Shown piece by piece: positions 20,048 through 29,208 of a DNA stretch of 64,000 nt. Location of the stretch: contig CAKRMZ010000003.1 of NCBI GenBank assembly GCA_934365155.1, positions 1 to 64,000 of the forward strand, read 5' to 3'. Position numbers and translations under genes: made by a program. Source of the stretch: an uncultured Eubacteriales bacterium. GTDB taxonomy: Bacteria > Bacillota > Clostridia > Oscillospirales > CAG-272. The notes below the pieces were generated by a model. That model did no database searches and was not told the origin of the DNA. It saw only the letters and a list, made by a program, of their open reading frames with translations. The first letter of the stretch is position 1, and every line of letters begins with the position of its first letter.

Positions 20048-20755
20048 TTATTTTCGTTTGGAGCGGTTCACCAAAAGGAAAAGCCGAAGCAGGTTCGCCA
20101 AGGAAACCGCGAGTGCCGCAACATAGGTCAGCGCCGCGGCGGAAAGAGTTTTTTTGGCGGCGCGAAGCTCATCGTCCTCAAGATAGTGATATTCATCCAA
20201 AACACGGATTGCTCTGGCGCTTGCGTTAAATTCCACCGGCAGCGTGACCAACTGAAAAACCGTGGAGGCTCCGAACAGAATTACGCCGATATAGGCCAAA
20301 GAGGGAAACGAGAACAGCAATCCGAGCAAAATCAGCGGCATGGAAAGGTTGGAACAAATACTGGTGACGGGGATAATTGCCTGGCGAATTTTAATCGGCA
20401 CATATCCCTGCGCGTGTTGTATTGCGTGTCCGGCCTCGTGAGCGGCGATTCCGACCGCAGTGGCCGAATCACTGTTATAAACGGCATCGGACAACCGAAT
20501 GACATTGGCTCTCGGGTCATAATGGTCCGTGAGATTCCCGCTGATATGCTCAACCGAAATGTTTTGCAGTCCGTTGGCGTCTAAAATCGCTCTTGCTGCG
20601 GCACAGCCGGTCATGCCCCGGGAATTGCGTATTTTTTGATAGCGTCTGATGGTGGAGTTCACGTGAAACTGTGCCCACAGTGCAAAGATGACTGCCGGCA
20701 ATACAAAAATCAGATAACTCAGATCATAACCGTAATAATAGAAAGGCATAGGCAT
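20048..20755 (-). CDS. YugP-type membrane zinc metallopeptidase
   Basis: The 235-aa predicted integral membrane protease has an N-terminal transmembrane segment (about 10-27), the zinc motif HEAGHAIQHAQ that serves as HExxH-like ligand site, and further hydrophobic segments between about 130 and 230. It matches the YugP (peptidase M_neutral zinc) family, commonly found between fmt and rsmB in Clostridia. Substrate is unknown. It is probably co-transcribed with fmt (70 bp upstream). Confidence 0.88.
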   Translation of the reverse strand: MPMPFYYYGYDLSYLIFVLPAVIFALWAQFHVNSTIRRYQKIRNSRGMTGCAAARAILDANGLQNISVEHISGNLTDHYDPRANVIRLSDAVYNSDSATAVGIAAHEAGHAIQHAQGYVPIKIRQAIIPVTSICSNLSMPLILLGLLFSFPSLAYIGVILFGASTVFQLVTLPVEFNASARAIRVLDEYHYLEDDELRAAKKTLSAAALTYVAALAVSLANLLRLFLLVNRSKRK

Positions 20756-20825
20756 CTCCTTTAAAAACAGTTTTTAAAAAATTCAAATCGGGTTTCAACC
20801 GCTGCAGCGAGCGGCATCAAGCCGT

Positions 20826-21764
20826 TTATTCCAGCAAATCGCCGATGGCTGCTTTGCGTCCTCGGCAGAAGTCGGCGGCACTCATTTTGTTTTTCCCCTC
20901 CGGAATCAGCTCTGTGATTCGCAGTGCCCCGTCTTTGCACCGTACCGTCAATGCGCCGGAGGTATCCACGACGGTACCGACGGGTTCTTTGCCGCAATAT
21001 TCGATGGCTTCGGCTTTTGCGATTTTGAGCTTTGATCGGAGTCCGTCGTGGCACAGCATCGCATAAGCCAGAGGCTGCGAAGCCAGCGCGCGCACTTGAT
21101 TTGCCAGTGTGACGGCGTCTCGGTCAAAGCACATTCGGCAGTCTTCTTTTTCGATTTTTGCGGCATAGCTTGCTAAACTTTCGTCCTGCGGTGTACCCGA
21201 AAGCGAGCCGTTTGCCGCTTGCAAAAGCGCTTCCGCAATCAGTTCGGCTCCGATGTGGGACAGCTTTAAAGTGAGACTGTCGGCGTTGTCTGAGGTGTCA
21301 ATCGATACGGATTTTTTTAAGAGCATGTCGCCGGTGTCAAGCCCCTCTTCCATACGCATCACGGTAACGCCGCTCTGGCTCTCCCCGTCCATAATTGCCC
21401 TTTGAATCGGTGCGGCACCGCGATATTTCGGGAGCAGGGAGGCATGAATGTTGATGCAACCGTATTTCGGATATTCCAGCACGTTTTTCGGCAGGAGCTT
21501 GCCGTATGCGGCAACAACGATAATCTCGGGATTTAAGTCTTGCAGGTGCCCAAAGAACTCCTCGTCCCGAAGCGTTTTCGGCTGTAAGACCGGAAGACCG
21601 TGCTCTGACGCAAAGACCTTAACCGGCGGCGGGAGCATTTTGTGCCCGCGGCCTTTGGGCTTGTCGGGCTGGCAGATTACCGCTTTTACGGTATGCCCGG
21701 CCTCAAGCAGTGCTTGCAGCGGAGCGATGGCAAAAAGGGGAGTTCCCATATATAAAATATTCAT
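20826..21764 (-). CDS. fmt: Methionyl-tRNA formyltransferase
   Basis: Fmt formylates Met-tRNAi for translation initiation and pairs functionally with the adjacent deformylase. From ATG 21764 (AAAGGA 8 nt upstream) it is 312 aa, the usual size. It has the N-terminus MNILYMGTPLFA, the catalytic loop HASLLPKYRGAAPIQRAI and the C-terminal OB-like domain. An upstream ATG at 21800 lacks a ribosome site and homology. Confidence 0.96.
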   Translation of the reverse strand: MNILYMGTPLFAIAPLQALLEAGHTVKAVICQPDKPKGRGHKMLPPPVKVFASEHGLPVLQPKTLRDEEFFGHLQDLNPEIIVVAAYGKLLPKNVLEYPKYGCINIHASLLPKYRGAAPIQRAIMDGESQSGVTVMRMEEGLDTGDMLLKKSVSIDTSDNADSLTLKLSHIGAELIAEALLQAANGSLSGTPQDESLASYAAKIEKEDCRMCFDRDAVTLANQVRALASQPLAYAMLCHDGLRSKLKIAKAEAIEYCGKEPVGTVVDTSGALTVRCKDGALRITELIPEGKNKMSAADFCRGRKAAIGDLLE

Positions 21765-21860
21765 GGCAGTAATCCTTTCGGCGCTGTTTGGAATGCACAC
21801 AACGCTTTTTCGGTATCAATCGATATCCTTTGCTAAGTAATATGGCCGAACGGCGTGTAA

Positions 21861-22334
21861 TTATTCCTCGGATTGTTCGTCCGGACGGATCATACGCAGC
21901 GCCTTGTCGATATACAAAATACCGTCAAGATGGTCGATTTCATGACAGAAGGCTCGCGCGAGCAAGTCACTGCCGGTGTAGCGGCAATGTTCACCGCGGC
22001 GATTGAGGGCTTCTACGACAACGGTTTCCGGACGGCAGACAATGCCGGCCTTGCCGGGGATGGAGAGGCATCCCTCCTGCCCGTATTGTTCCCCATTGCT
22101 TTCCGTAATAACCGGGTTGATCAGTTCAAAGACCTTGCCCGGCTCGGTTTCGATGACGACAACACGGCGCAACACTCCGACCTGAGGTGCGGCGAGTCCG
22201 CATCCGTCCGCGCGGCGCATGGTTTCTGTCATATCATCCAGCAGCCGCAGAATGCGAGGGGTAATTTCGGTAACCGGGCGGCTTTTTAAACGAAGTCCCG
22301 TGTCATGTTCCTGTAATATTTTTAAAACAGCCAT
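21861..22334 (-). CDS. def: Peptide deformylase
   Basis: Def removes the N-formyl group from nascent proteins. The 157-aa metalloenzyme has all three motifs: GCGLAAPQ (44-51), EGCLS (87-91, metal ligand Cys89) and HEIDH (131-135, ligands His131 and His135 and catalytic Glu132). The length matches the shorter type 1-like Clostridia enzymes. It sits between priA and fmt, the conserved order. Confidence 0.96.
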   Translation of the reverse strand: MAVLKILQEHDTGLRLKSRPVTEITPRILRLLDDMTETMRRADGCGLAAPQVGVLRRVVVIETEPGKVFELINPVITESNGEQYGQEGCLSIPGKAGIVCRPETVVVEALNRRGEHCRYTGSDLLARAFCHEIDHLDGILYIDKALRMIRPDEQSEE

Positions 22335-22408
22335 TGTATATTCCTCATTTTTTGGACGGTAATCCGCGTCGGCAGGACGGGCTTATCCGATATTTTGATT
22401 ATGTACGG

Positions 22409-24874
22409 TTATATCCGGTCCGGATTCACGTCAACGGTCAATTTTTCGGCATCGGTTTCCAGTGCGGTGATGACCTCGCGGAAGAATTCCCGCGCACGTT
22501 TGTTCTGACGGATTTTAAAAAGAATGCGCATGTGATATTTGTCTTTGATTTTATAAACGCCGGAGCTGAACGGCCCGTAAACCTGCATGGGCACATCGGA
22601 AAAAGAATTTTCCCGAAGCACACGGACGGTTTCAAAGGCATGAGCGGCGGCTGCCTGCGCCTTTTCTTCTTTGGAATCAATAAAGCCGAGTTCGACGATA
22701 TCGCAAAAAGGCGGAAAAAGCAACGAACGGCGCAAGGTGAGCTCCTTTTCGAAAAAGGCGGGATAATTTTGCGAGGCCGCATCGTGCAGCACCTCATTGT
22801 CGGGGTCGGTTGTTTGCAAAATGGCAAGCCCCTCCTTTTCGGCGCGACCTGCCCGCCCGATTACTTGAGTTATCAGTGAAAAGCAGCGTTCCGCTGCGCG
22901 GTAATCATCCATATAAAGCAGGCTGTCTGCATCGACGACGCCGACCAAGGTAACATTCGGAAAGTCATGCCCCTTTGTTACCATTTGCGTTCCGAGCAGA
23001 ATGTCTGCCTCGCCGCGCTTGAATACATCAATCACTTCTTCATAGGATCCGGCGGCACGGACCGAATCCGTGTCCATCCGAAGAATGCGCGCGTTCGGAA
23101 AGGCTTGTGCCAGCTCCTCTCGGATACGCTGGGTCCCGAAGCCGAAGAAATTCAAAAGGCGGGAACCGCAGCTCGGACATTCTGTCGGAGAGGGCATACG
23201 GTAGCCGCAGAAATGGCATTCCATATAATCGGGACTGCCGAATTCACTTTTGTGATACGTCATGGACACGCTGCAGTGAGGACACTGAATGACACAGCCG
23301 CATTCTAAGCAAGTTACAAAATGGTTGTAGCCGCGGCGGTTGATAAACAGAATGATTTGCTCGCCGAGATTCAGCCTGTTTGCAATGGCTGCGTGCAGCT
23401 CTTTGCCTAAGGGAGACATGTTGCCTTGTTTGAGCTCCCGGCGAAGGTCGGAAAATAAAACCTTAGGAAGCTTTGCCGCGCCGAAACGGGTGGGGAGTTC
23501 TACCAATGTATAAATTCCCTTTTTGGCTTTATAATAGCTTTCAAAGGACGGCGTTGCAGAGGATAGCAGAAGCATAGCGTGGTTTTTTGCGCAACGGTAA
23601 CGGGCTGCATCGCGCGCATGATATTTTGGGGTCATTTCCGATCGGTAGCTGTGTTCCCCTTCCTCATCTAAAATAATTAAACCGAGGTTTTGAATCGGGG
23701 CGAACACCGCGGATCGAGTGCCGATTACGATGTCGGCATGCCCGAGTGCGATGCGTTTATAGGTGTCGAAGCGCTCTTTTTGAGACAGCGCGGAATGAAT
23801 AACGGCAATGCGGGAGCCGTAGCAGGCACAGAACAAAGAGGTCAGTTGAGGGGTCAGCGAGATTTCCGGCACCAACAGAATTACACTTCGGCCGTCGGAA
23901 AGAACCCGATCCATCAGGGCTTTAATCACGGTGGTTTTTCCGCTCCCCGTAATGCCGTAAAGCAGAGCTGCGGCAGCGCCCGTCTCATACACGTCGCAAA
24001 GTCGGCGGTATGCTTTCTTTTGCGCTTCGGAAAGAGCGCCGAAGGTATTCGGTGCGTCGCTCTTTTTTTCATAGGAGTTCTGATAGCAATCAATGCGCTC
24101 GGCTTTGACAATGCCGGCATCCCGTAATTGCCGCAGCGCGGTTCCCGCGGAAGGAAAGCCGCGTTCGGCAAGAATTTGCAATAATAGTGCGCGATCGGTT
24201 TTCATGTTGCACCGATCCCGGAGGGTTTGAAGAATTTCCCGCTTTGCCGCGGAACGGATTTTGCCGTTTCCTTCGGCTCCCAATAGGCACTGGAGCTCTT
24301 TTTCGGTCGGAACCAAGGAAAGATATTCAACAAAGGATCCGTTTTTTTCGGGCAACTCCCATTCTTTTTTCAGGATTCCTTCGGAAACCAGTGTTTCCGC
24401 AAGTTTTAAAAGCGGAGTGCGAAGATTTTTTGCGGGGAGTTTTCCCTTATGCTTTTTGAGGAGCGATGCGATTTCTTCGGCATCGGCATTTTGCGGCAGG
24501 GGAGCAGCCGGAATATAATATTCCCGAATGTTGCCGAGCGCGGCAGGGGGAAGAATGCATCGTACTACATCACAGAAAGCACAAAAGCAGTGCTCTGCCA
24601 AAAAGCCGCAAAGCCCCAGCAGCTCATCATTCAGACGGAACAGGGGATTTTGAACGGACAAAATCGATTTCAGCGGCGCAGAATATTCGCAGCAGTCGGA
24701 CAATTCGCGCACCACGGCATACCGCTTGCGCGAGCCGTTGCCGAACGGGACAGTGACAATATCGCCGCGGTGCACAAGGCCCTTTAGATCCTCGGGAATC
24801 TCATAGCTGTAGATTTTGTCCAGCGTAAAGGGCACATCGAATACCGATACACCGGCAAAAGACGGCTTCTCCAT
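22409..24874 (-). CDS. priA: Primosomal replication restart helicase PriA
   Basis: PriA recognises stalled forks and reloads the replicative helicase. From ATG 24874 (GAGGGGG upstream) it is 821 aa with an N-terminal DNA-binding domain, Walker A GITGSGKT (about residue 300), the helicase motif DEEGEHSY in place of the textbook DEEH, a zinc-binding insert with paired cysteines (CLECGCVIQCPHC, CHFCGY, CPSCGS) and C-terminal helicase motifs (QMVTKGHDFPNV, QVIGRAGRAEK). The upstream in-frame ATG at 24916 is rejected for lack of homology. Confidence 0.96.
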   Translation of the reverse strand: MEKPSFAGVSVFDVPFTLDKIYSYEIPEDLKGLVHRGDIVTVPFGNGSRKRYAVVRELSDCCEYSAPLKSILSVQNPLFRLNDELLGLCGFLAEHCFCAFCDVVRCILPPAALGNIREYYIPAAPLPQNADAEEIASLLKKHKGKLPAKNLRTPLLKLAETLVSEGILKKEWELPEKNGSFVEYLSLVPTEKELQCLLGAEGNGKIRSAAKREILQTLRDRCNMKTDRALLLQILAERGFPSAGTALRQLRDAGIVKAERIDCYQNSYEKKSDAPNTFGALSEAQKKAYRRLCDVYETGAAAALLYGITGSGKTTVIKALMDRVLSDGRSVILLVPEISLTPQLTSLFCACYGSRIAVIHSALSQKERFDTYKRIALGHADIVIGTRSAVFAPIQNLGLIILDEEGEHSYRSEMTPKYHARDAARYRCAKNHAMLLLSSATPSFESYYKAKKGIYTLVELPTRFGAAKLPKVLFSDLRRELKQGNMSPLGKELHAAIANRLNLGEQIILFINRRGYNHFVTCLECGCVIQCPHCSVSMTYHKSEFGSPDYMECHFCGYRMPSPTECPSCGSRLLNFFGFGTQRIREELAQAFPNARILRMDTDSVRAAGSYEEVIDVFKRGEADILLGTQMVTKGHDFPNVTLVGVVDADSLLYMDDYRAAERCFSLITQVIGRAGRAEKEGLAILQTTDPDNEVLHDAASQNYPAFFEKELTLRRSLLFPPFCDIVELGFIDSKEEKAQAAAAHAFETVRVLRENSFSDVPMQVYGPFSSGVYKIKDKYHMRILFKIRQNKRAREFFREVITALETDAEKLTVDVNPDRI

Positions 24875-24932
24875 AAAGCGCACCCCCTCTCGGTTTCTGT
24901 GATAGATATCGAACAAAGCCTTTGCGGTACGC

Positions 24933-25160
24933 TTACTGTTTGGAAACCACTTTCATCTCACCGTTTGTCAGCATGCGAATCGCTTTTTTAACGGATTTCT
25001 CTTCCACAGCGTCCTTTTTGGTGCTTTTTTCTTCCTTGTGCAGATCTTTTTCGGCGAGTTCTTCATCCAAAATTTTTCTGGCGCCTTTTGCGGTGGCGAT
25101 GACTAAGGAATAACGGTTATACTGTCCTTTTGTAATTTCTTCAATTGACGGATAAATCAT
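24933..25160 (-). CDS. rpoZ: DNA-directed RNA polymerase subunit omega
   Basis: The 75-aa omega subunit stabilises the beta-prime subunit. It begins MIYPSIEEITKGQYNRYSLV and has ATAKGARKI, the conserved omega core, followed by a lysine/glutamate-rich segment (about 38-58) before the KKAIRMLTNGEMKV tail. It sits between gmk and priA, the conserved gmk-rpoZ-priA order. Confidence 0.92.
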   Translation of the reverse strand: MIYPSIEEITKGQYNRYSLVIATAKGARKILDEELAEKDLHKEEKSTKKDAVEEKSVKKAIRMLTNGEMKVVSKQ

Positions 25161-25214
25161 GAGTTTGCCTTTCTGTTGATTATTATTTTATCGAAATGAT
25201 GCGGTTTGAAATTT

Positions 25215-25844
25215 TTAATTCTCGGAGATATCCTTTGTCCCGGAGTCGAGATAACTTCCGATAAAGTCTTTGTTTCTGCGGACTCTGTTGCTTTCGGCGC
25301 GGATGATGGTTTCAATTTGGTCGACGGCATTTTCCACGGTGTCGTTGATCACAAGATAATCATACTGCGGCGCAATCTGAATCTCACGCTCGGCGGCGGC
25401 CAGCCGCTTGGCGATGTCTTCTTCGGTATTGGTGCGGCGTCCGCGAAGACGGGCCTCCAGCGTTTGCATGCTCGGCGGCAGAATCATAATCATTACAGCC
25501 TCGGGAAACGCTTTTTTTACTTGCAGCGCTCCGTTTGTTTCGATTTCCAAAACGACGTGATGCCCGGAGGACAGCTTGTTCATGACCGGCTCGCGCGGCG
25601 TTCCGTAAAAGTTTCCGACGTATTGTGCGTATTCTAACATTTGACCGTCGTCAATTTTTTTTCGGAAGTCCTCCTTGGAGATGAAAAAATAGTGCCGTCC
25701 GTGCTCCTCTCCGACGCGCGGAGCGCGTGTTGTTGCGGATACGGAAAATGCGTAGCGCGGATTTTTCAAAAGTTTGGATACGACTGTGCTTTTTCCGCTG
25801 CCGGACGGACCGCTGATTACAATGAGTATGCCCTCATCTGCCAT
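25215..25844 (-). CDS. gmk: Guanylate kinase
   Basis: Gmk phosphorylates GMP to GDP. The 209-aa protein has the P-loop GPSGSGKST (11-19), the GMP-binding segment SATTRAPRVGEEHGRHYFF and the lid region RLRGRRTNTEEDIAKRL. It lies 50 bp after remA, as in many Firmicutes. Confidence 0.97.
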   Translation of the reverse strand: MADEGILIVISGPSGSGKSTVVSKLLKNPRYAFSVSATTRAPRVGEEHGRHYFFISKEDFRKKIDDGQMLEYAQYVGNFYGTPREPVMNKLSSGHHVVLEIETNGALQVKKAFPEAVMIMILPPSMQTLEARLRGRRTNTEEDIAKRLAAAEREIQIAPQYDYLVINDTVENAVDQIETIIRAESNRVRRNKDFIGSYLDSGTKDISEN

Positions 25845-25894
25845 GATTCGATTTCTCCTTGCCTTTGGCTTTTTATGTGTTTTAAAGCTGCTTT

Positions 25895-26152
25895 TTAATT
25901 TTCTTCATCGTCGCATTCAACGCCGCTGAGACGACCGCGCAGGGTTTCCGGTTGAATGGCGGACAGAATAACATGCTCGCTGTCGGTGATGATGACCGAC
26001 CGGGTGCGGCGCCCGCAGGTTACGTCAATGGCGCGCTTTTCGTCTTTCGCGTCCTGAATTAAGCGTTTGATGGGTGCGCTTTCCGGGGTAACCAATGCGA
26101 TCACGCGCTGTGCGGCGATCATATTTCCGAAGCCCACATTAATAAACTGCAT
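25895..26152 (-). CDS. remA: Extracellular matrix regulator RemA (DUF370)
   Basis: RemA is an 85-aa DNA-binding regulator; in B. subtilis it activates matrix and osmoprotection genes. The sequence [20 protein letters not shown] and the [24 protein letters not shown] segment match RemA closely. It is in the conserved yicC-remA-gmk-rpoZ order. It is distinct from RemB at 4.1 kb, so both DUF370 branches are present. Confidence 0.94.
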   Translation of the reverse strand: MQFINVGFGNMIAAQRVIALVTPESAPIKRLIQDAKDEKRAIDVTCGRRTRSVIITDSEHVILSAIQPETLRGRLSGVECDDEEN

Positions 26153-26200
26153 GATAAATACCTCGTTCTTTTATAGACAATCCTTCGTGCGGAGTGTATT

Positions 26201-27088
26201 TTATTCGATGTTTTGAATCTGCTCGCGAATTTTTTCGATTTCGCTTTTGATGGTGATTACCAGTTTGGTGATATCGATGGAATTGGATTTTGAGCCGACG
26301 GTATTGATTTCACGGTTCATCTCCTGAATCAAAAAGTCCAATTTGCGGCCGATGGGTTCGTTTTCCGCAATAATCGATTCAAATGCTTCAAAGTGGCTTT
26401 GCAGGCGTACCAGTTCTTCATCCACGGCGATTCGGTCTGCAAAGATTGCGCATTCCGTCAGAAGGCGCTGTTCATCCGGTTCGACGCGATTATCGGCTAA
26501 GATTTGCTGAATTCGCAGCTTCAGCTTTTCTTTGTAGCTTTGTGCGTTCTGCGCCGAGTATTCTTTGATCTGAGGGATCAAAGCCATAATGGTATTTTTC
26601 TTTTCACAAAGGTCGGCAATGAGCCGCTCCCCTTCGCTTTTTCGCATGGCCTTAAAGTTTGCAAGGGCATCTTCCAGCACGGTTTTGAGCTCGGCCCAAT
26701 TCTGTTCAGCGTTCTCTTCGGCTTCTTTTATGAGAAACAGATTCTGGTTTCGTGCCAGACTCATGACATCCATATCGCAGGGGAGAGAGAATTCTTCGGC
26801 CAGCGTACGAAGCGCGGCAATATAGCTCGCAGCCATAGAACGGTCAAGTTCGATCACGGTCCCGGAATCCCCGGTGGATTCGATTGAGATGAGGACATCG
26901 ACTTTGCCTCGGTAAATGCCGGAGGCATTCATCAGCGCGCGAACCTTTTCTTCTAAAAAGAGGTAATTTCGAGGGAGCTTCACTGAGCAGTCAAGATAGC
27001 GACTGTTCACGGATTTGATTTCTACGGAAATGATTTTGTTCCCGGCTTCCTGCTTGGAGCGCCCGTACGCAGTCATACTGTTTGCCAT
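26201..27088 (-). CDS. yicC: YicC/YloC family endoribonuclease
   Basis: YicC proteins are endoribonucleases involved in RNA turnover. The 295-aa protein has the N-terminal signature MANSMTAYGRSKQE, SVEIKSVNSRYLDCSVKLPR, and the C-terminal DUF1732 region ending EINTVGSKSNSIDITKLVITIKSEIEKIREQIQNIE. It is the first gene after the promoter at 27160-27188 and heads the long minus-strand operon. Confidence 0.94.
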   Translation of the reverse strand: MANSMTAYGRSKQEAGNKIISVEIKSVNSRYLDCSVKLPRNYLFLEEKVRALMNASGIYRGKVDVLISIESTGDSGTVIELDRSMAASYIAALRTLAEEFSLPCDMDVMSLARNQNLFLIKEAEENAEQNWAELKTVLEDALANFKAMRKSEGERLIADLCEKKNTIMALIPQIKEYSAQNAQSYKEKLKLRIQQILADNRVEPDEQRLLTECAIFADRIAVDEELVRLQSHFEAFESIIAENEPIGRKLDFLIQEMNREINTVGSKSNSIDITKLVITIKSEIEKIREQIQNIE

Positions 27089-27159
27089 TCGTTTCTCCTT
27101 GTCCGTTCTCTTTATTTTAAAGTTTTGAAACCTTAAAATAAATATATATATTATGTGTA

Positions 27160-27188
27160 ATTATACCGCAAACATGCATCATTGTCAA
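27160..27188 (-). promoter_or_regulatory. Consensus promoter of the yicC operon
   Basis: On the minus strand TTGACA (27188-27183) and TATAAT (27165-27160) are separated by 17 nt, a perfect sigma-A promoter. The leader is about 65 nt. It is the only strong promoter seen before a run of 13 co-directional genes. Confidence 0.92.
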
Positions 27189-27318
27189 TGTTTTGGCCGC
27201 ATTTTGCGGGGGGAGGCGGCGTCCGAATTGCATTTTTTACCAAAAAAGAGCGATAAAAATATCCTTTTCGAAAGAAATCAAAAAAACGGAATCCGTTTGC
27301 GATTTTTTGGAAGCGGAA

Positions 27319-27347
27319 TTGATTTATTTACAATTGTATATTATAAT
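27319..27347 (+). promoter_or_regulatory. Promoter of the solute-binding lipoprotein
   Basis: TTGATT (27319-27324), 17 nt, TATAAT (27342-27347), about 55 nt before the start codon. Confidence 0.75.
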
Positions 27348-27408
27348 TAAAAACAATGAAACAATGCGGGCCGAAACAATGGCTTGTTCGGCAAAGAGGA
27401 GAAAAAAG

Positions 27409-28884
27409 ATGAAGCGGACTGCTTTTGTGCGTATGATTGCCTTGCTGATTGCACTTTTATGTGTGTTTGGCTTGTGTTCATGCAGCAGTTTAATTATATG
27501 GCACGGAAAAAACGCGCCGAGGGACACCGATGCCTTTGGGACATCGGATACTGCGCCGTCAACGTCCGATATCAGTCACAACCCCGTGATTGATATTCCG
27601 GAATACAAAAAAGCCAGTGATGCATATTTTGCCCGGCTGACGGGCGAGATCGGCCTTGACCGAAGCGTGGTCATTGCCTCGTCGGATAAGACGGTATTTT
27701 TAGATACGGATTCCGCTTCTTCCGCTTCCGGGTGGCGTTCGACGCGGAATGCAATGATTGAAGAAAAATTAGGCAAGGATATTATTTTCTCGCAATATGA
27801 TTCAACGGCGCTTTACGTGAGCGTGCGCGGTGCGGTGCTTTCCGGACTGTTTTATGCGGATTTGGTGGCCATTCCGTATTCGGATATCGGCTTATACTAT
27901 GCGTCGGGATTGCTTTATAATTTAGATCTTTTGCCGTTTTGCGACTTTGACGCACCGTATTATGACCGGACGACTATGGACAGGCTGTCTATAGGAGAGC
28001 GGCATCAGGTTGCGCTGAGTGACTTTTGCCGAGACCCGGGGCTTTCTTATGCTGTTTATTATAATAAGGCGCTTGCGGAGGAAATTTTAGAGGAGGATCC
28101 GGGTGCGCTGACAGCAAGCGGGGCGTGGACCTTTGATGCGTTTCGCGCCGCCTGCGCCAAGGCTTCGGAAAAAGGAATTGCCGGATATGCCGTCGACGAT
28201 GCAAGCGATCGGGAGCTTTTTAATACGCTGGCATATATTTCCTCCGGGCTTTATACGCAGCAAACAAATGACGGCACATCCCTCACCCCTCCGCCGTCCG
28301 ATGTCGTGCAGAAATTGGCGGATACCATTTACGGATTGCTGTATGAAGACAAGAGCATTCTCCCAAACACCAAGAGCACGGACGATGCGGCGTTTCGCGC
28401 GTTTTGCTCCGGCAAGAGCTTATTCTATATCGGTACGCTCCGGCGTCTTAGCGATATCGATTCGGATGCATTCCGATTCGGACTGTTGCCCATGCCGACG
28501 GCAACATCCGCAAGCGCTTATCATGCCACCACGTCTCCTACGGCACCGGTGCTGATTGTGCCGGCGCACGGAGCGGACACCAATGTTTCGGGACTGTGTC
28601 TTGAAATGTTTTCCTCCGCATCCTATCGGTACATCCAAGAGGATTTCTATGATTATTACGTCAATTACGTTTTGCAGGATAATAACAGCCTGAACACGCT
28701 CCATATGCTGGTGTATGAGCCGGTATATGACTTTGCACTGGCGTATTCGAGCGGATATAAAAATTATGCATCGGTGACGGTACAGGCGCTGCATCTTGCG
28801 GTGACAACGGCAGATTCGGCGGAGCAGATTTATATTAAATACGGCGAACAGGGCGCGGAGGAATTTCGGCAGCTCAAAAGCTGA
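27409..28884 (+). CDS. Solute-binding-protein-like lipoprotein (orphan)
   Basis: From ATG 27409 (AGAGGAG 7 nt upstream) the protein is 491 aa with a lipoprotein signal: MKRTAF, hydrophobic core, lipobox LCSC. A Thr/Ser/Asp-rich linker follows, then a domain resembling family 1 ABC extracellular solute-binding proteins (for example AVYYNKALAEEI and WTFDAFRAACAKASEKGI, typical of sugar-binding lipoproteins). No permease or ATPase gene is adjacent. The frame is open upstream to 27193, but that part overlaps the promoter. Ligand is unknown. Confidence 0.8.
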   Translation: MKRTAFVRMIALLIALLCVFGLCSCSSLIIWHGKNAPRDTDAFGTSDTAPSTSDISHNPVIDIPEYKKASDAYFARLTGEIGLDRSVVIASSDKTVFLDTDSASSASGWRSTRNAMIEEKLGKDIIFSQYDSTALYVSVRGAVLSGLFYADLVAIPYSDIGLYYASGLLYNLDLLPFCDFDAPYYDRTTMDRLSIGERHQVALSDFCRDPGLSYAVYYNKALAEEILEEDPGALTASGAWTFDAFRAACAKASEKGIAGYAVDDASDRELFNTLAYISSGLYTQQTNDGTSLTPPPSDVVQKLADTIYGLLYEDKSILPNTKSTDDAAFRAFCSGKSLFYIGTLRRLSDIDSDAFRFGLLPMPTATSASAYHATTSPTAPVLIVPAHGADTNVSGLCLEMFSSASYRYIQEDFYDYYVNYVLQDNNSLNTLHMLVYEPVYDFALAYSSGYKNYASVTVQALHLAVTTADSAEQIYIKYGEQGAEEFRQLKS

Positions 28885-28931
28885 TTTTTGCGGATTCGCC
28901 CTTTTTCCCCTAAAAATTTAAGGGAAGGTTC

Positions 28932-28960
28932 TTGACAAACACGAAAAGTTCGAGTACAAT
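28932..28960 (+). promoter_or_regulatory. Promoter of the LeuA-like operon leader
   Basis: TTGACA (28932-28937), 17-nt spacer, TACAAT (28955-28960): a near-consensus sigma-A promoter starting a leader of roughly 285 nt before the first structural gene. Confidence 0.88.
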
Positions 28961-28993
28961 ACAAAATATATTACAGGTTTTCGGAGTAAAAAA

Positions 28994-29131
28994 ATGAGCT
29001 TTGCAGCAGACTTCAATCGAATTACAATGCTTATTAACGCTGATGTTCTATCGGTCCTATCGGTCGGTGAGAATATGAGCGCTGTTCGTCGTGCTGTAAT
29101 TTGCAATGCAAAAAAAGGCGATCGGTCATAA
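28994..29131 (+). CDS. Candidate 45-aa leader peptide
   Basis: An ATG with GGAG 7 nt upstream opens a 45-codon frame 34 nt after the -10 element. The peptide contains the run VLSVLSV encoded by a tandem nine-base repeat (CTATCGGTC twice, 29048-29065). Twelve of 45 residues are Val, Leu or Ile. The stop is 37 bp before a strong terminator hairpin. I infer a leader peptide whose translation couples amino-acid supply to read-through into the downstream branched-chain-type genes. It could instead be a short independent protein, and the frame could be fortuitous. Confidence 0.45.
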   Translation: MSFAADFNRITMLINADVLSVLSVGENMSAVRRAVICNAKKGDRS

Positions 29132-29168
29132 GTTGTGACAGGAGCCGGAAATTTTCAGTGCATGGAAT

Positions 29169-29208
29169 TAGAGTTTACGCGGATAGTCGCTGTAAACTCT
29201 ATTTTTTT
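29169..29208 (+). terminator. Intrinsic terminator in the leader (attenuator candidate)
   Basis: The stem TAGAGTTTAC/GTAAACTCTA continues into an inner GCG/CGC stem with loop GATAGT, followed by a run of seven T. It is a strong terminator lying upstream of the gene it would control. Confidence 0.88.

Larger units (their letters stand above)
27089..27408. other. Divergent promoter region between yicC and a lipoprotein gene
   Basis: This 320-bp gap has no gene. It holds the yicC promoter (27160-27188, minus) and the lipoprotein promoter (27319-27347, plus), with AT-rich sequence between them. No clear operator or RNA structure was seen. Confidence 0.7.
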
